A stretch of DNA of 64,000 bases, taken from Agrocybe praecox. Lineage: Eukaryota; Basidiomycota; Agaricomycetes; Agaricales; Agrocybaceae. A program made the translations under genes and the position numbers. The DNA lies in contig OZ024845.1 of assembly GCA_964017145.1 (NCBI GenBank), positions 1,302,001 through 1,366,000 of the forward strand. The letters run 5' to 3'. Within the stretch, counting starts at the first letter, position 1, and every line of letters begins with the position of its first letter. The notes beneath the pieces were generated by a model. That model was not told the origin of the DNA. It saw only the letters and a list, made by a program, of their open reading frames with translations, and made no database searches. Positions 33,851-45,502 of the stretch are shown one piece after another.

Positions 33851-35459
33851 ACACCCTGTTGTATATGTACGCTCCTACCTACAATATACGCATACAAGAT
33901 GAATCGTATTGCTTCGAATCATTGCAAAATCGCTATTCGACTTGACAGTATTATGATCAACCTAGTACATATATACTTTCTCATGTCGCGAACGAACGCG
34001 TTACGGCAGAATTATCAGAATATTAATTCCATGACGTCACGCGACTGGACGAACAAATCAACGTTCTCATTAATAATCGGCAAAAAAGTCCAAATATTTG
34101 GTTTACTAGCCAGCAAAATGCATCGATACAACCCAAACTTGTATGTCTACTATATAATATAGCCGCTCTTCTTATCAGTCATATGGCTATGGCTTTGAGT
34201 TGTTTTCTTCTCTCTTTCCCCGTTGCCCCTTCTGTCTTTTGTTTTTATTTTGTTTTTAATTTCCGGTGTTTTGTTTTTCGGATCCTTCATCCTCTTCATT
34301 GGACCTTTTATCATTCAAAGATAGTCATAGCCGGGGAGAAGACGGCACTGGCATCAGAGGGTCGGTATACTCCCGGTGTGCGACACATTCAGAAGTGTCA
34401 TGAGAGGATTAGCTTCCCAGTGCGTACAACTGCAACGACGCCGCGCGACCGGGCAGGACCACGGAAGCCTCTCAGAGGACATTTAACTCCAATGTATGCT
34501 TTTAAACACCGCAGCTCCGCGACCTTGAGCCGAATGTTAGGTCTAGACCAGGCTTAGCGAATCCGATGATAACAAGGTTTTTGAAGAGGAATCGGGGCTG
34601 GACACATCGCTGCCAGTGGAAGTGCTTTATCGAATATATTAGTTTAGATGTGAGAAATAGAGGCCGCACTTACCATAGGCGCAGCGTTCAACGTACATAC
34701 AGGAGAACGAAGCCTCAAGAGGTAGTTGACTCGAAGGTTTCTAAGGGAAGCGTCAGCACATATAACCTTCGAGGAGCAGGCATAGCAGACGTACCAGAGA
34801 CCGACGACCCCACCGTCCATAAAGGAAGAATGCCATGGCGGGCATCGATAGAGGCTCATGGTATGCAGGTGGCCTGGAACCAAGGTGTCATCGCGAGCAC
34901 AGCAAGGATTGTATTGAGCGAACGTACGATGAAACTCTCGCCAACCGAACACGACATGTGAGCGATGTCACCAATCATGATGTGAAGAAGATGATAAGGA
35001 TGTAAGTCATGGAGGTGGTGAGGGCATGGCGAGGTTATGTATGTATGTGCCTACAGCCGACGCGCAGGGAGGGCATGTCTGAGGAGCAGACGATGGTGGT
35101 GGTTGGAAAGAAGGAGAGGTTCGATCGCAGGAAAGGCTTATATACTGTGGGTGGCAAATTGTCCTTGTTTGTTCTTTATCGATCGCCATCCCGAGAAATG
35201 GCGACCAATTTCCCAGAAAACATACGGACCGGCGACTAATAGGCTAGAAATCGGACGTGACGGGTGGAGGTGGACGCGGATGCACACAGAACCGGAGAAA
35301 CGTGGGCTGTCAATGACGAATGTGGGCGTTCCACAGAGCCGAGACGTGTGATTAGACGATAAGACTGGGTCGTCTGTGCTATCCAGGAGAGTCGAGAGGT
35401 GAATGGAGTGAAAATTTAGCATCACATTGGCTTTGTAATGTTAATTGTATGCGCCATTT
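33851..35459. other. Unassigned stretch
   Basis: Open frames exist on both strands (for example 34,566-34,961 plus and 34,644-34,952 minus), but none carries a motif I recognise. Treated as non-coding or decayed. Confidence 0.3.
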
Positions 35460-36490
35460 GGATCACAAAATGCGCCGACGAGGTCGTACAGACAAACCGT
35501 ATGCTAGCCGCCGATATGGGTAAGATCGAGACTGGGCGACGACAAAGATTTTACACATAGCCAGGAAAATATCAGCGATAAGAGCACCGCTAGCTTTGTT
35601 TGGAGGCATTCGTGCCACGGTCGTCTCCTGATAACTGGGATACGAGTCAATCTCGGTCATTAAAATGGGCCTCAATGACGGCGGCAAGACGTGGGACGCT
35701 GGAGACGATGATAACAGTCCTCCAAAGATCCATTCAAGAAGTAGAGGTCCCAAAAGGATACGTCGTCGCCCTGGAGTGAAAGAGGTGCACATATCAAAAA
35801 CTTCATAAAACGCAGGGAAACCGAGATGGATCAAGTGTTGCGGACTGTCAAAATTCCAGCGTGGTTGATTCTTGGAACGATATCCGCCATTAGAGATACT
35901 GAAAATCGACTTTCGCCAAGTCGTCGCGTAGCAAACGTGTTTTCGTGTGCTGGAATTCGATAAACGCCTCTTGTGCTCTTTTGACACTGCCCATTAGCAT
36001 CCAAGGACCCTTGTTGGTATAGACGCAGCAACCCAGAATGATTTTAGCAAAATAGGAGAGGAGCTTGTCGTATTCAGGTTCTTTGTAACGGAATGAGTGC
36101 AATTCAACCTGTGGCATTTGCCTGCAAGCATTCCTTCGAGTAGGTGCATCACTGTGTCCTCGAGAAGCTTCTCAAGGAATATAATATGAGAGCATGAAGG
36201 CCTGACGATAGTCTGGGGAGGCATTTGTAGGCGGCGAAATGTCCGATAACGTCTCTCCTTTCCTTTGCCTTTTCGTCTTTCAAGAAAGTTGCGATAATGC
36301 AAAGAAATCGCTATAGAAATGAGCTGAGATTCGTGTTAAGGTGGTCCTCGAATTAGTGAAAGCAAGCAAAAGAAACGTACCATTCAACTGGAATGGTCCG
36401 CGACCCGAATTGTCGTGCCATTCGTTGTGGTACCTTTCAATGACTACAAGCAATGGGCCGGTGTTTCGAAAGGGCTGAAGCATGTGTCTT
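35460..36490 (-). other. Possible unidentified minus-strand gene
   Basis: A plausible first exon at 36,483-36,370 (MLQPFRNTGPLLVVIERYHN) with a GT..AG intron is followed by overlapping open pieces such as FRYKEPEYDKLLSYFAKIIL and FDSPQHLIHLGFPAFYEVFD. The pieces cannot be joined into one convincing frame by eye and no domain is recognised. It may be a decayed gene. Confidence 0.25.
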
Positions 36491-36689
36491 GAGCTTGAGG
36501 ATTACAATCAAACAAGAGAAAAGAGGGCAGCCCTTTTTGACAAATATTGAGGATAGTTTAAAGGCAACATGTAAGATGGTTCGTCGATGCCTGAATACGA
36601 TCACACCAGACCTAGAGCATGCAGAAAGAGCCAGAGAATGATGGGATTAATAAAACTGATACGCGGCTCCAACGTCCGGCATTTAATTT

Positions 36690-36850
36690 TCGACCTCGTA
36701 CGTAAGCTTACATCTCGAAACCTTATCGTGAATCACACAGGGGGATTTGAACGAAAGGGTTCTTTTCCCATCTCACTGTTGGCCATCTCTCGCTACCAGC
36801 GAGGGTATGTCTTCCGATAAGGATGTGTCCGGGCTCTGGTGGTACGATCC
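36690..36850 (+). pseudogene. Gene B fragment, copy 2
   Basis: Shares 'CTTACATCTCGAAACC', 'GAATCACACAGG', 'TTTGAACGAAAG' and 'GTATGTCTTCCGATAA' in order with 41,455-41,570. Homology ends at 'GATCCTC', where a different coding piece begins. Confidence 0.5.
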
Positions 36851-37102
36851 TCCTCGTCAGGTCCCCGAATGCTTGGTGTCTTTCTACCTACCATATCCCT
36901 CCTTCTCTCGCCGTCGCCACCTTCAGCCCATCCTATCGCAGCGCCTGTTACTACCCTAACCGTGTCTCGGCTCCTTTCATTCGCTAGTACGTCGCCGTCT
37001 GCGTTTAAAGAAGCTATTAGACGTGCGGTCGGTGCGACTGGTACGGGGGGTTCGAGCGCGCATACGACTGCGAAGCCGCAGATTTTGTTCAAGTTTTTTT
37101 GA
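36839..37102 (+). pseudogene. C-terminal tail of a HEAT-repeat (LAA1/HEATR5-like) protein
   Basis: The plus frame reads VFLPTISLLLSPSPPSAHPI, TLTVSRLLSFASTSPSAFKEA, IRRAVGATGTGGSSAHTTAK and PQILFKFF, then a stop at 37,102. The pattern 'SFA..SP.AFKEA ... IRRAVG ... KPQI' resembles the C-terminus of fungal LAA1/HEATR5-type clathrin-adaptor accessory proteins. In that comparison about 15 residues between AFKEA and IRRAVG would be missing here. No upstream HEAT repeats are present, so this is only the end of a gene. It stops 265 bp before the P450 start. The family assignment is from memory and tentative. Confidence 0.35.
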
Positions 37103-37366
37103 GGACACGGTCATTTGGCTGAAAAAACTCGAATAAGGGAACTTCGGTGACTTAGTCACAAATAGAGCCTCCCCCGCTATTTCTATATGCGGCACACCAT
37201 GGCTACCTCGAACTCTGACCGCACAAACACATTTATACCGCAACGCCAACATAACGGCAATGGACCGCCGCTTCGTATTGAGAATATTTAAATAGATAGT
37301 CGACACGCCTGGTGGTGCTAGCAATCTCTGTTCGCTTCCACTATCGTGGCCTAGTCCAAAATCACC

Positions 37367-39636
37367 ATGCACAACGGTGTTCTCCTCCTCCCGCTCCTCC
37401 TCATAGCTGTAATCTTCCGGTATCGAAGAAATTCGAAGCCATACCCGCCTGGGCCAAAGCCGCTACCCATCGTAGGAAATGTGAAGGACGTACCTGCAGA
37501 AGCAGCTTGGAAGGTGTTCAAAGAATGGGGGAAGCAATACGGTGCGTTTCTTATAAGGATGTTCGCTTCGTGAGCTCATCTCGTATGAGCAGGCGATATC
37601 TCATACTTCCATACGTTTGGAAACCCTGTCATTGTTCTGAACTCGGCCAAAGATGCTCATAATCTTCTCGATAAGCGCGGTTCTATTTATTCATATCGAC
37701 CACCGCTCGCAATGGCTAATGACGTGTATGTTTCTCTGCGTATGCCCCTTGAACTTATGTTGACTGTACCTTCGTTATCCTTCAGGATTGGCTGGGTGCG
37801 AAAACAATCTTATATTCTGTACCAAACCATAATGCTCACGAGTCGCATAATAGTCATTCTCGCTAACAAGCATGGACTACTCCGAAAAATCAAAACGACA
37901 TCGCAAATACTTGCAATTTTACCTCGCGAAAGCAAACCTGCCAAACTACTATCCAATTCAGGAGAAAGAAGTCCATAAGATGCTTCTGAATATTCTTCAA
38001 GACCCTTCGGAATACAGGACACATATCAAACTGTCAGTCGTTCGCTCTACTTCTGATTCTTGACTGTATCCTTGACTAATGCTCTCGTCCACAGTATGGC
38101 TAATGCAATTACAATTATGTTAACGTACGGGCACCAGGTGAACTCATTGGACGACCCGTATATCAATATTGCGGAGAAGGCAGTGTACACAATTCAAGTC
38201 GCTAGTCCAGTGGGCGCACATATCGTTGACCTCGTTCCCTGGCGTACGTTGCGTTACTTTATTCAATTTACGCCTCTAATAGTTTCCCAGTTCGATTCAT
38301 TCCGGAATGGATGCCCGGTGGTGGATTTGCGAAGTTACCTCCTGGTACACGTGAAGACCTGCAGAACTTCCTCAACATACCCTTCAACGACGTCAAGAAG
38401 AAAATTGTATTTTCCCGTTCACCATGCAATTTCAAAGAGTGTCTGCTCAATGTCTACTTAGGCTAACGGAACTGCAGCACCATGCTACACAACAGCCCTT
38501 CTAGAGGAAACGAAAGGACAGAACGAGGATGATATTAGATCGACTGCTGCTCTCACTTATTCTGGTACGTGGTTGAGACATAAAACATGTTGAGGAAGAG
38601 CTGACCTTCCACACAGGTGGAATTGATACGGTATGAACCTTTTTTTTTTTTTTGGCACTTAGGGCGAAGCATTCTCACGAAACCGTTACTCTTTTAGACT
38701 ATGTCGTTCATGATGACCGCGTTTTACATGGGTTATTCCAATCCGATCGTTCAAGCAAGGATACAGGCCGAGCTGGATCTGGTTGTTGGAAAGGATAGCC
38801 TTCCCGAATTCTCTCATAGAGACAAACTGCCCTACTTTCGGGCTTTCATGAGCGAAGCTATGCGGTACGTCCACTTCATCGTGATTTTCTCCTAGATAGC
38901 GTATGTTAATTAATATGTTTCGCGTCAGTTGGGCAGCCTCTACGCCGCTGGGTGAGTGCCATTTACTAGAGATATATAAAACCACCTCTGAATTGACTAA
39001 TTTGTCAAGGTGTCCCTCACCGTCTTGGGGAAGATGATTATTATAACGGATATTTCTTGCCAAAGAACTCGACGGTGATTGCCAACCAATGGTAATGTCG
39101 TCACATCTGCGTTTCCATCATTCCCGTCCTTATTTTGTTGCAAAGGGGGATGCTGAACGACGAGCGGGTGTATTTCGAACCATGGAAATTTAACCCGGAT
39201 CGTTTCCTCGCGCGTGAAGGTCACACCCCAGAGCCCGATCCGCGTAACGTTGCGTTTGGGTTTGGAAGACGGTATGCGCCCTTCATAATGACGATCAATC
39301 GTGGTCGGTATACTCACTAAAGACGTATAGGTTATGCCCAGGTAACCACATCGCCGAAAACACCGTCTGGATAGCAATCATCTCTCTGTTCCATGCTTTC
39401 AAATTCACTCCTCCGCTCGATGAGAATGGCGTGGAAATCCCTCCTGTCGTCGAGTACATTGAGGGAAGTGTCAGGTGGGTATATTTCTGTTTCTTGTTCG
39501 GCCAAAAGTCCAGTGCAAAGATACTCATGTTCTGCTTATGCAATACAGGCATCCTCGTCCCTTGGAATGCATCGTCAACCCTAGGAGAGCCAACACCGGT
39601 GCGATTATTCGGCGGGCGGTGGACTCGTGGTCGTAG
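37367..39636 (+). CDS. Cytochrome P450 monooxygenase
   Basis: Membrane-anchored P450 of about 500 residues. N-terminal anchor MHNGVLLLPLLLIAVIFRY and proline hinge KPYPPGPKPLPIVGN. Later motifs: DYSEKSKRHRKYLQ (helix C region), HIVDLVPWLRFIPEWMPGGG, GGIDTTMSF (helix I), EAMR (ExxR), PLGVPHRLGEDDYYNGYFLP, FNPDRFL and the haem loop FGFGRRLCPGNHIAEN with its Cys. About 14 exons: 37,367-37,541; 37,593-about 37,723; about 37,786-37,819; 37,871-38,032; 38,095-38,243; 38,291-38,406; 38,462-38,564; 38,617-38,630; 38,698-38,864; 38,929-38,951; 39,010-39,091; 39,146-39,271; 39,331-39,474; 39,549-39,636. Frames join cleanly except around 37,720-37,871, where the short exon does not keep phase by my reading. 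Substrate unknown. The haem site and ExxR are intact. Confidence 0.85.
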
Positions 39637-39814
39637 TTTAGCTACATACATATACTTTTGTTCGCGCGGTTACAATATAGTACATATATATACATAAATA
39701 TGTTTGTTCGAGGGGGTCATTCCCCGCCTAATTGATTCCAATGTATCAGAACATGTGTCGCTACGCCACCATGAGTTGGTTGATTAAATTGAAAAAGGCG
39801 TGGTACTCATAAGT

Positions 39815-39905
39815 TGATGCACATCCTTTCCTGTGCCACATTCCGAAAAAAAAAATGCTTCTCTGCATGGGTTATAGGTCTTGGATTGTCAACTGAGACA
39901 CAAGA
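39815..39905 (-). pseudogene. Scrap of a G-domain gene exon
   Basis: The minus strand reads PRPITHAEKHFFF then a shifted SECGTGK, matching ARPITHAEKQFFSECGTGKG of the gene at 22.4-27.0 kb. The DNA matches 26,390-26,490. An A10 run at 39,847-39,856 breaks the frame. It joins directly to module copy 3. Confidence 0.65.
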
Positions 39906-40199
39906 CCTGGTATTGCTGAGCAGGTCACCATAGGTTCGTATTTGACAAAGACGAGTGACTTCTTCGGCCACCTCCAGGGATATTGGTGATAATACTGACG
40001 CCTGCGGTCTACTTCGATTCTGAAGTAATTAAGTGATTCCGATGATTCATTGATGAAGCTGGTCCGACTCCGAGAGCTGAAGGCAGCAAGGTGGTATTGT
40101 TTTCGCTCTAGCTTCAGCGTTTCTGCTTGGGAATCGTTGGAGAAAGCCCATCTGGTATCCGCCGTTGGAAAACAGACAAATAACCTCTTCGCAACGACA

Positions 40200-40640
40200 G
40201 ACGCACGGATGACGCTTTCTGTTTCATCATCATCTGCTCATGAAATGACCGACTTCGAACTCGACGAAGTTGCCATACGGTGAGGTTCACTTCGCACCGC
40301 CTAACGCTCCTCCTTTCCCTGCCGACGGTTTATCTGACGTATACAGCGGAACCTAGGCGGATGCGGTCTCAGAGGTGCCTTCATGCGTGCCAATTCGACA
40401 ATGTTCTCTCCTTCTCCATCATTACCACCAAATTCTTCTCCATCTCCTTCGCCTTTGCCTCTTCCTAACCTTCCTACACCGACACCTGCACCAACATCCA
40501 CACCCGTCGCATCTTCCCCCTCGGTGCAAATGGGCTCGGGCGCCGCGTGATGATCGCTGGTCCTCCGACGTCAGGATATGGGCACACTACGAGTGGTCCT
40601 ACTACCTCTAAGAACCGCAAACGAGAGGATGAGTTGGGAC
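40200..40640 (+). pseudogene. Gene A fragment, copy 3
   Basis: Reads SSSAHEMTDFELDEVAIR, intron 40,281-about 40,347, then RNLGGCGLRGAFMRANSTMF, PSPSPLPLPNLPTPTPAPTS and a frameshifted remainder ending KNRKREDELGPLSAP. A single-base disruption at about 40,550 (SGAA then a stop) separates the two parts. Confidence 0.5.
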
Positions 40641-41060
40641 CACTGTCGGCCCCAGTGACGTCGAGAATACATCGATTCGCCGAGAGACTTGATAGGAGAT
40701 CCACAATTTGCTGGTCCATCTGTACGTCGTCTGTCGAGAACCCAAGGTTCATGGTGTCGACTGGTGATTTTTTCCGGTAAGCTTGGGTCAAGTTAGTAGA
40801 AAAAAAGGGAGGCTTACCACTGACAGAAGTAACCCCTGTGCATATACTGACCCAAGATCAAATTTCCCGTCGTAATTGACCATGCTAGGCAGACTTATAT
40901 ACGTTGGAGGATGGCACATATAGGGCAGCGAATAGAATTCAATTCTGCAGCGAAGTTCAGATACAATCGAGGCATAATTATGCACAAACGTACCTGTATT
41001 CGGTGCCATCATTTATTCGTTGATACACCCATTCCACGTTGGGGTTCGACCCGTCTGTTC
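40640..41060 (-). pseudogene. Glyoxal oxidase 3' fragment, copy 3
   Basis: The minus strand reads CRIEFYSLPYMCHPPTYISL, PSMVNYDGKFDLG, an intron and VDTMNLGFSTDDVQMDQQIV, ending in TGADSGPN. The two His of the intact GFATHGVHMDQ are Asp and Gln here, so this copy could not bind copper normally. Confidence 0.7.
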
Positions 41061-41439
41061 AACTTGAAGGTTACTAACGTGTATAGTCGCTGGTTAAAAG
41101 GTGAAAAGATGAACACTTTTACGAGTATAACGACAGCGAGCTGCATAACACTCACATCTGGACCCGCTCGAAGGCCTTGTCGTTGCCATTCTTCTTGCTA
41201 GCTACAACCGTAGGACGACGGCGTTTATTTTGATCGATGGTGGAGAACCATAGGCCAGAGAGTGTGTCATTTAAGAGACGTGCCTCGACTTGCTATTGGT
41301 GAGGGGAATAGGTTGAGTTTCCGTTCATTTTTGCTTGGGAGTGGATGGGACACAAAGGGAGACTGGAGTCAAGATAGCGCTTGGCTAGCGCAGTTCGTTT
41401 AACGCGGTCATGTGACTCTTCGGTCCAAAATTTCGACCT

Positions 41440-41770
41440 CACACTTACATCTCGAAACCTCATCCTGAATCACACAGGACGATTTGAACGAAAGAACTCT
41501 TTTCCTGGCCGATTCTGAACAAACCATGTCGGCCGTCGCACACTACCAGTGAGGGTATGTCTTCCGATAAGTATGTCTCCAGGCTCCGGCGGTGCGATCC
41601 TCAATCCAAACGTACAGGCCCTCTTTGGCCTCAAGCTTTCAAATTTCAAGGCCCGTCTCCCTTCGGTCAACTTTCGAGGGAGAAGGAACTCGAGCGAGAG
41701 GCGTTGGAAAAGTCTGATTATTATGCGAGCTCCGTGTTCCAAAACTCGCCCAGTCCGGAAAAACTCTAGG
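41440..41770 (+). pseudogene. Gene B fragment, copy 3
   Basis: Longest gene B copy. It combines the 5' block shared with 36,690-36,850 and the 3' block shared with 20,690-20,825. The terminal frame reads FQGPSPFGQLSREKELERE, then ALEKSDYYASSVFQNSPSP and EKL, then a stop at 41,767. The parent gene is not recognised. Confidence 0.45.
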
Positions 41771-42033
41771 ATCGTTATTCTTCTGCCAACACTCTGAGTG
41801 ATTTTTAAAGGAGTAAGTCTCTCTCCATTGCCCACACGCTTGCTGCTTTCCCTAGCTCTTGGGAATCTTTTTTGGTTTGTTAGATGTTCTTTGGTACAAT
41901 AGATTCTGCTATCATAATTCATGGCCCCGGACTTTCGTATCGTGCTCATTATTCGCCGCAAATACATAATCATTAATATTTGACAAAGATATCTTACGCA
42001 TGTTTGGTTTGATCGTCATAACAGTATCTGTAA

Positions 42034-44705
42034 TCAATTTGAATTACTCGTACTCCAGCTTTCCAATCCTCCCTCATCCACTTGGTCCAATGTTTCCAAC
42101 TTGTCGCCCAGCAATGTTCTCACACCGGCCTCCTCTTCGATGGTGTGTGTTCTTAACAACTCCTCAACCTGTCGGATCATATTCTCTCGTTGCGCGCGAT
42201 GTACAGGGTTCGTCTGCTTCACAAAGTCTTCAATTTCTTTATGAACCTGAGCGCAATCAGGGGATTCCTTGTAGGCCCTGAATGCAAGTTCGACCATGCG
42301 GATGGTGATTGGATTCTGGGTCTTCTTCGCCTGCACAATCCAAAATAAATTCTGCATAATTAAAGTTAGGTCAAGGATGTAGGCCATTAAGCGTCGTAAG
42401 GTATCGTCGCTGTGTTAAATGAGATTAGAGAAAAAAACATTGACTGGATAAGATAAGTATACTCAACGATTCTTTGTACACTTCATGGGCCCATGCAAAA
42501 AGTACGACAGAGGCGGCGATGGGGATCACGATTGGCGCAGCAGGCCCAGCAACTGCGGCCATAATACCCGCAATCGTTGCAACCATGGATAGTCCGACGG
42601 ATCTGAGGTCGTCAGAGCGAAGATTGTGTGAGCTTATTAATTCATCGATACGAGCGAAGGCGGAGGCACGTACAAAGTCTTGGTAGGAGATTTAGACGTC
42701 GGCGGTACTTTCGAAAAACTATGGACTATGTCGTACATCAGTATATGGAATTCAGAACTGCGCAGATGCTTTACGAATGATGATATGGCAGTGTCAGTCA
42801 GTAATTCTTTTTAATGGCTGAATTGAGCGGTTAGAGTAAATAACGTACACATCGGGGATCATTGAAGTTCCATATGGCGACGATATCTGTGTGTATCACG
42901 TCAAGACAGTCCTTCAAGGTTTTTCCCTTGAAAATGGTACCCCAGACAAGGCTATTCCAGTACCCTATGTCGGACATCTGGATTCAGCGTCGTAAAGTAA
43001 CATAAAAGAAATCTGTATCCTACGTTTTTTACCGACACTGATAAAAAATAAATAAATAAATCGCGCAGAGTCGGCTCGGACGTATTAAATAACCCACTCT
43101 ATTGATCCTTGTATCTTGATCTTGGGGCTGAAGCGCTGGGCCATAACCGACGTGATGTACGGTTCTAGTGGTAGAGCGCTCTCGAGTTTGGTAACGGTGA
43201 GATTGACCAATTCGTGCACAGTGTCCTCGTACCCTGCCTCAGCTAATGATATGCATGAGTGATTCACGTTGCTAACGAAGACGAAAGGAATGCATTAATC
43301 CTTACTGGACACTCGAGAATACGGGAATTTTGCCCCGGCCTTCGCTTCGAATGGTCGCAAGCAATTGACAAGGAATAAATCGTCAGCCTTTTTAGAGACC
43401 GCTGATTTCAAGGCGGTGGCATCCATTTGGGCCTTGCCGCCTGTTCCCTGGATGAACTCGTACTCCACCTGACCGATAAGCATGTCGTATTGCGTGAATA
43501 CGACGACAAATGGAACTGTGACGACTATTAGAGGCAATGCACGACAAGAAAACCGAAAATCATAATTACTGTCTCCTAACTCTCCATCAGCTTTCCTCTT
43601 AAGAAGTTTCTCGACGCCAGCCTCAACAACAGCTCCGCCTGAACTTGGGATCTGGATGCAGAGCCTGATATCATTGCGAGTGAGAATCCTTTCCCGGCGG
43701 TTTCAGGTCTATACGCACCACACCGCATGTAACTTGTCTTGCACTTTCTGCTCTTTATTTCTCGACTGGATAAACTGCACAACTGTCTCCGCATTGTCTG
43801 TCTCACCACCTTCGAAGCCGCGACTATCGTGGAGAACCAAACGCACGTTTTCGCTTGGTTTGATTTCCTTACTGATGTCCGCCTCACCGACGTGAAGGGC
43901 TGATACTTTCTGAACGAATAGAAGGATAGATAGGTCACATACATTCTGATGATGACCTAAGAGTGAACACTTACCGCAGCTGCATCCTCTTTGCCGGTCA
44001 GCCCAAAAATCATATTTATCAACGATGACTTCCCCACCCCACTCTATAAGATAGTTAGAAGAATGTAGAAACAGTGTAGGTTAGATCACAAACATTGCCT
44101 ATAACCAAAATCCGAAAGCTATCATAAATTATCGGTATGAGTGTCGGATTCAAGCTCAACAGTTATGGACCCACCGCGGGCAGGAAGAAGTGATTTCTTC
44201 TGTCGTCGGACGCAGATTGTCAGAAGCCAAAGCTGTCGGATCTTGCTGGACAGTAATCGCAACCACATTCTTCTTGTAATTCTTCGAGATCGCTGGTGCG
44301 ATATTAAGTGATATGTCTCTTATCAGGATTAGATCACGCACTATATGTCTGCCCTTCGGTAATCTGTACCATCGATAGATGCTCGGCTATATCCACCAAG
44401 ATTTTTTTCTCGCGCTTTAACCCGAACCTTGTGGAATGTATACGCAAGGAAAAGCTAGAAATCGTTCCACCAAGTCTAGAACAAGTTCAAATGTCAATTT
44501 ATCGCAGAAAAAGATGGTGAGCGACTCACTGTGTTGCTGAGAGGTCGGTAATTGCTCGATGGAGTCCACCATCCTGGGATCTTCGCCATTCTGTCTCTAC
44601 GGCCAAACCATTTACTACAAGCTCAACAGCTTCCAAGGGTTTGGGACTTGTTACTGACAAATGGGTCAGTACGTAGGACTTTTGAGGGACATTGTCGTTG
44701 GACAT
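42034..44705 (-). CDS. G-domain (P-loop GTPase) protein
   Basis: Start ATG at 44,705 (MSNDNVPQKSYVLTHLSV). The N-terminal part is a small two-exon region (VELVVNGLAVETEWRRSQDG, SSFSLRIHSTRFGLKREKK) before the G domain. P-loop GxxGVGKSSLINMIFGL at about 44,040, preceded by FRILVIG. Then LHVGEADISKEIKPSENVRL, VLHDSRGFEGGETDNAETVV, KVQDKLHAVW, a base-recognition site FVVVFTQYDML (TQYD in place of TKxD) and PFEAKAGAKFPYSRVSS. The C-terminal part has MSDIGYWNSLVWG, then an alpha-helical tail ending GGLESWSTSNSN. Introns are short. It belongs to the same family as 22,437-27,032 but diverged strongly and has no expanded intron. The cellular role of this fungal family is not established. Confidence 0.7.
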
Positions 44706-45502
44706 GGCGTGAGAGAACAATAATGTCTAGGGCGTTTATTAATGTCGGTGACACAGAACATGCGTCAAACATGTGTTGCCCACGCCACGAGTAGTACTGA
44801 GAAGCCGGCCAGAATCATTGATAGTTCTCGCATTTTTCAAAGTAAAGAACGGCGGTCAAGTAGCGTCTGTTTGACGCCAACACGATGAGCTGGTTCAGAT
44901 TGAAAGTCGACGGCGGCCTCCGAACCGGCCTCGAAAACTTACGAGTCGATCTTCGCTATCTTGTTGCTTAACTCCTGCTTTTGGTAGACGTATGTATCTT
45001 CAATACATTGGGTGTCCCGTCATAATCGATAGCTTCGGACCCGTTCGAAAGAAAGGAGCAAAGGTTTTATTACTTCCGAAAAAGAAAAAGAAAAAACAAT
45101 GCTGAGAACCAAACGTACGGTACTTAACAACCTTTGGGGAAAATGGGAGGGTACGCATCCATGATTTTCGTGTTATTTGCTCGGTTTGAGAAAAAAAGTG
45201 ATTGGGTTGGATTCTCAGTCTGCTTCAATGCATTATAGGCAAACAAGTGCATAGATATCGGTCCTGCCGTTTTTTTTTCGTGATAAAAGACAAGTACAAG
45301 ACAAGTAAAGAAAAAAAAAAGGAAAAAAAACATCAATACCATGTATCTCGGCTACTCGGCATTGTGAAAGTGACGCGTGATGCGTGGCGCGTGGCGAGTG
45401 ACTAGTTGACTGACAGAACCAGAACTCGATAATTAGGTAGCTTGTGTCCAAATATCTAACCATATCGATGATGGCGCTAATGAGCACGGAATGTCCTCAT
45501 CA

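Larger units (their letters stand above)
39905..41430. repeat. Chimeric module, copy 3
   Basis: Shortest copy. It has gene A exons to about 40,640, glyoxal oxidase 3' fragment at 40,640-41,060, shared tail, and 'GCGGTCATGTGAC' at about 41,405, followed directly by gene B copy 3. Most of the Arg/Glu-rich part of gene A present in copies 1 and 2 is deleted. Confidence 0.7.
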
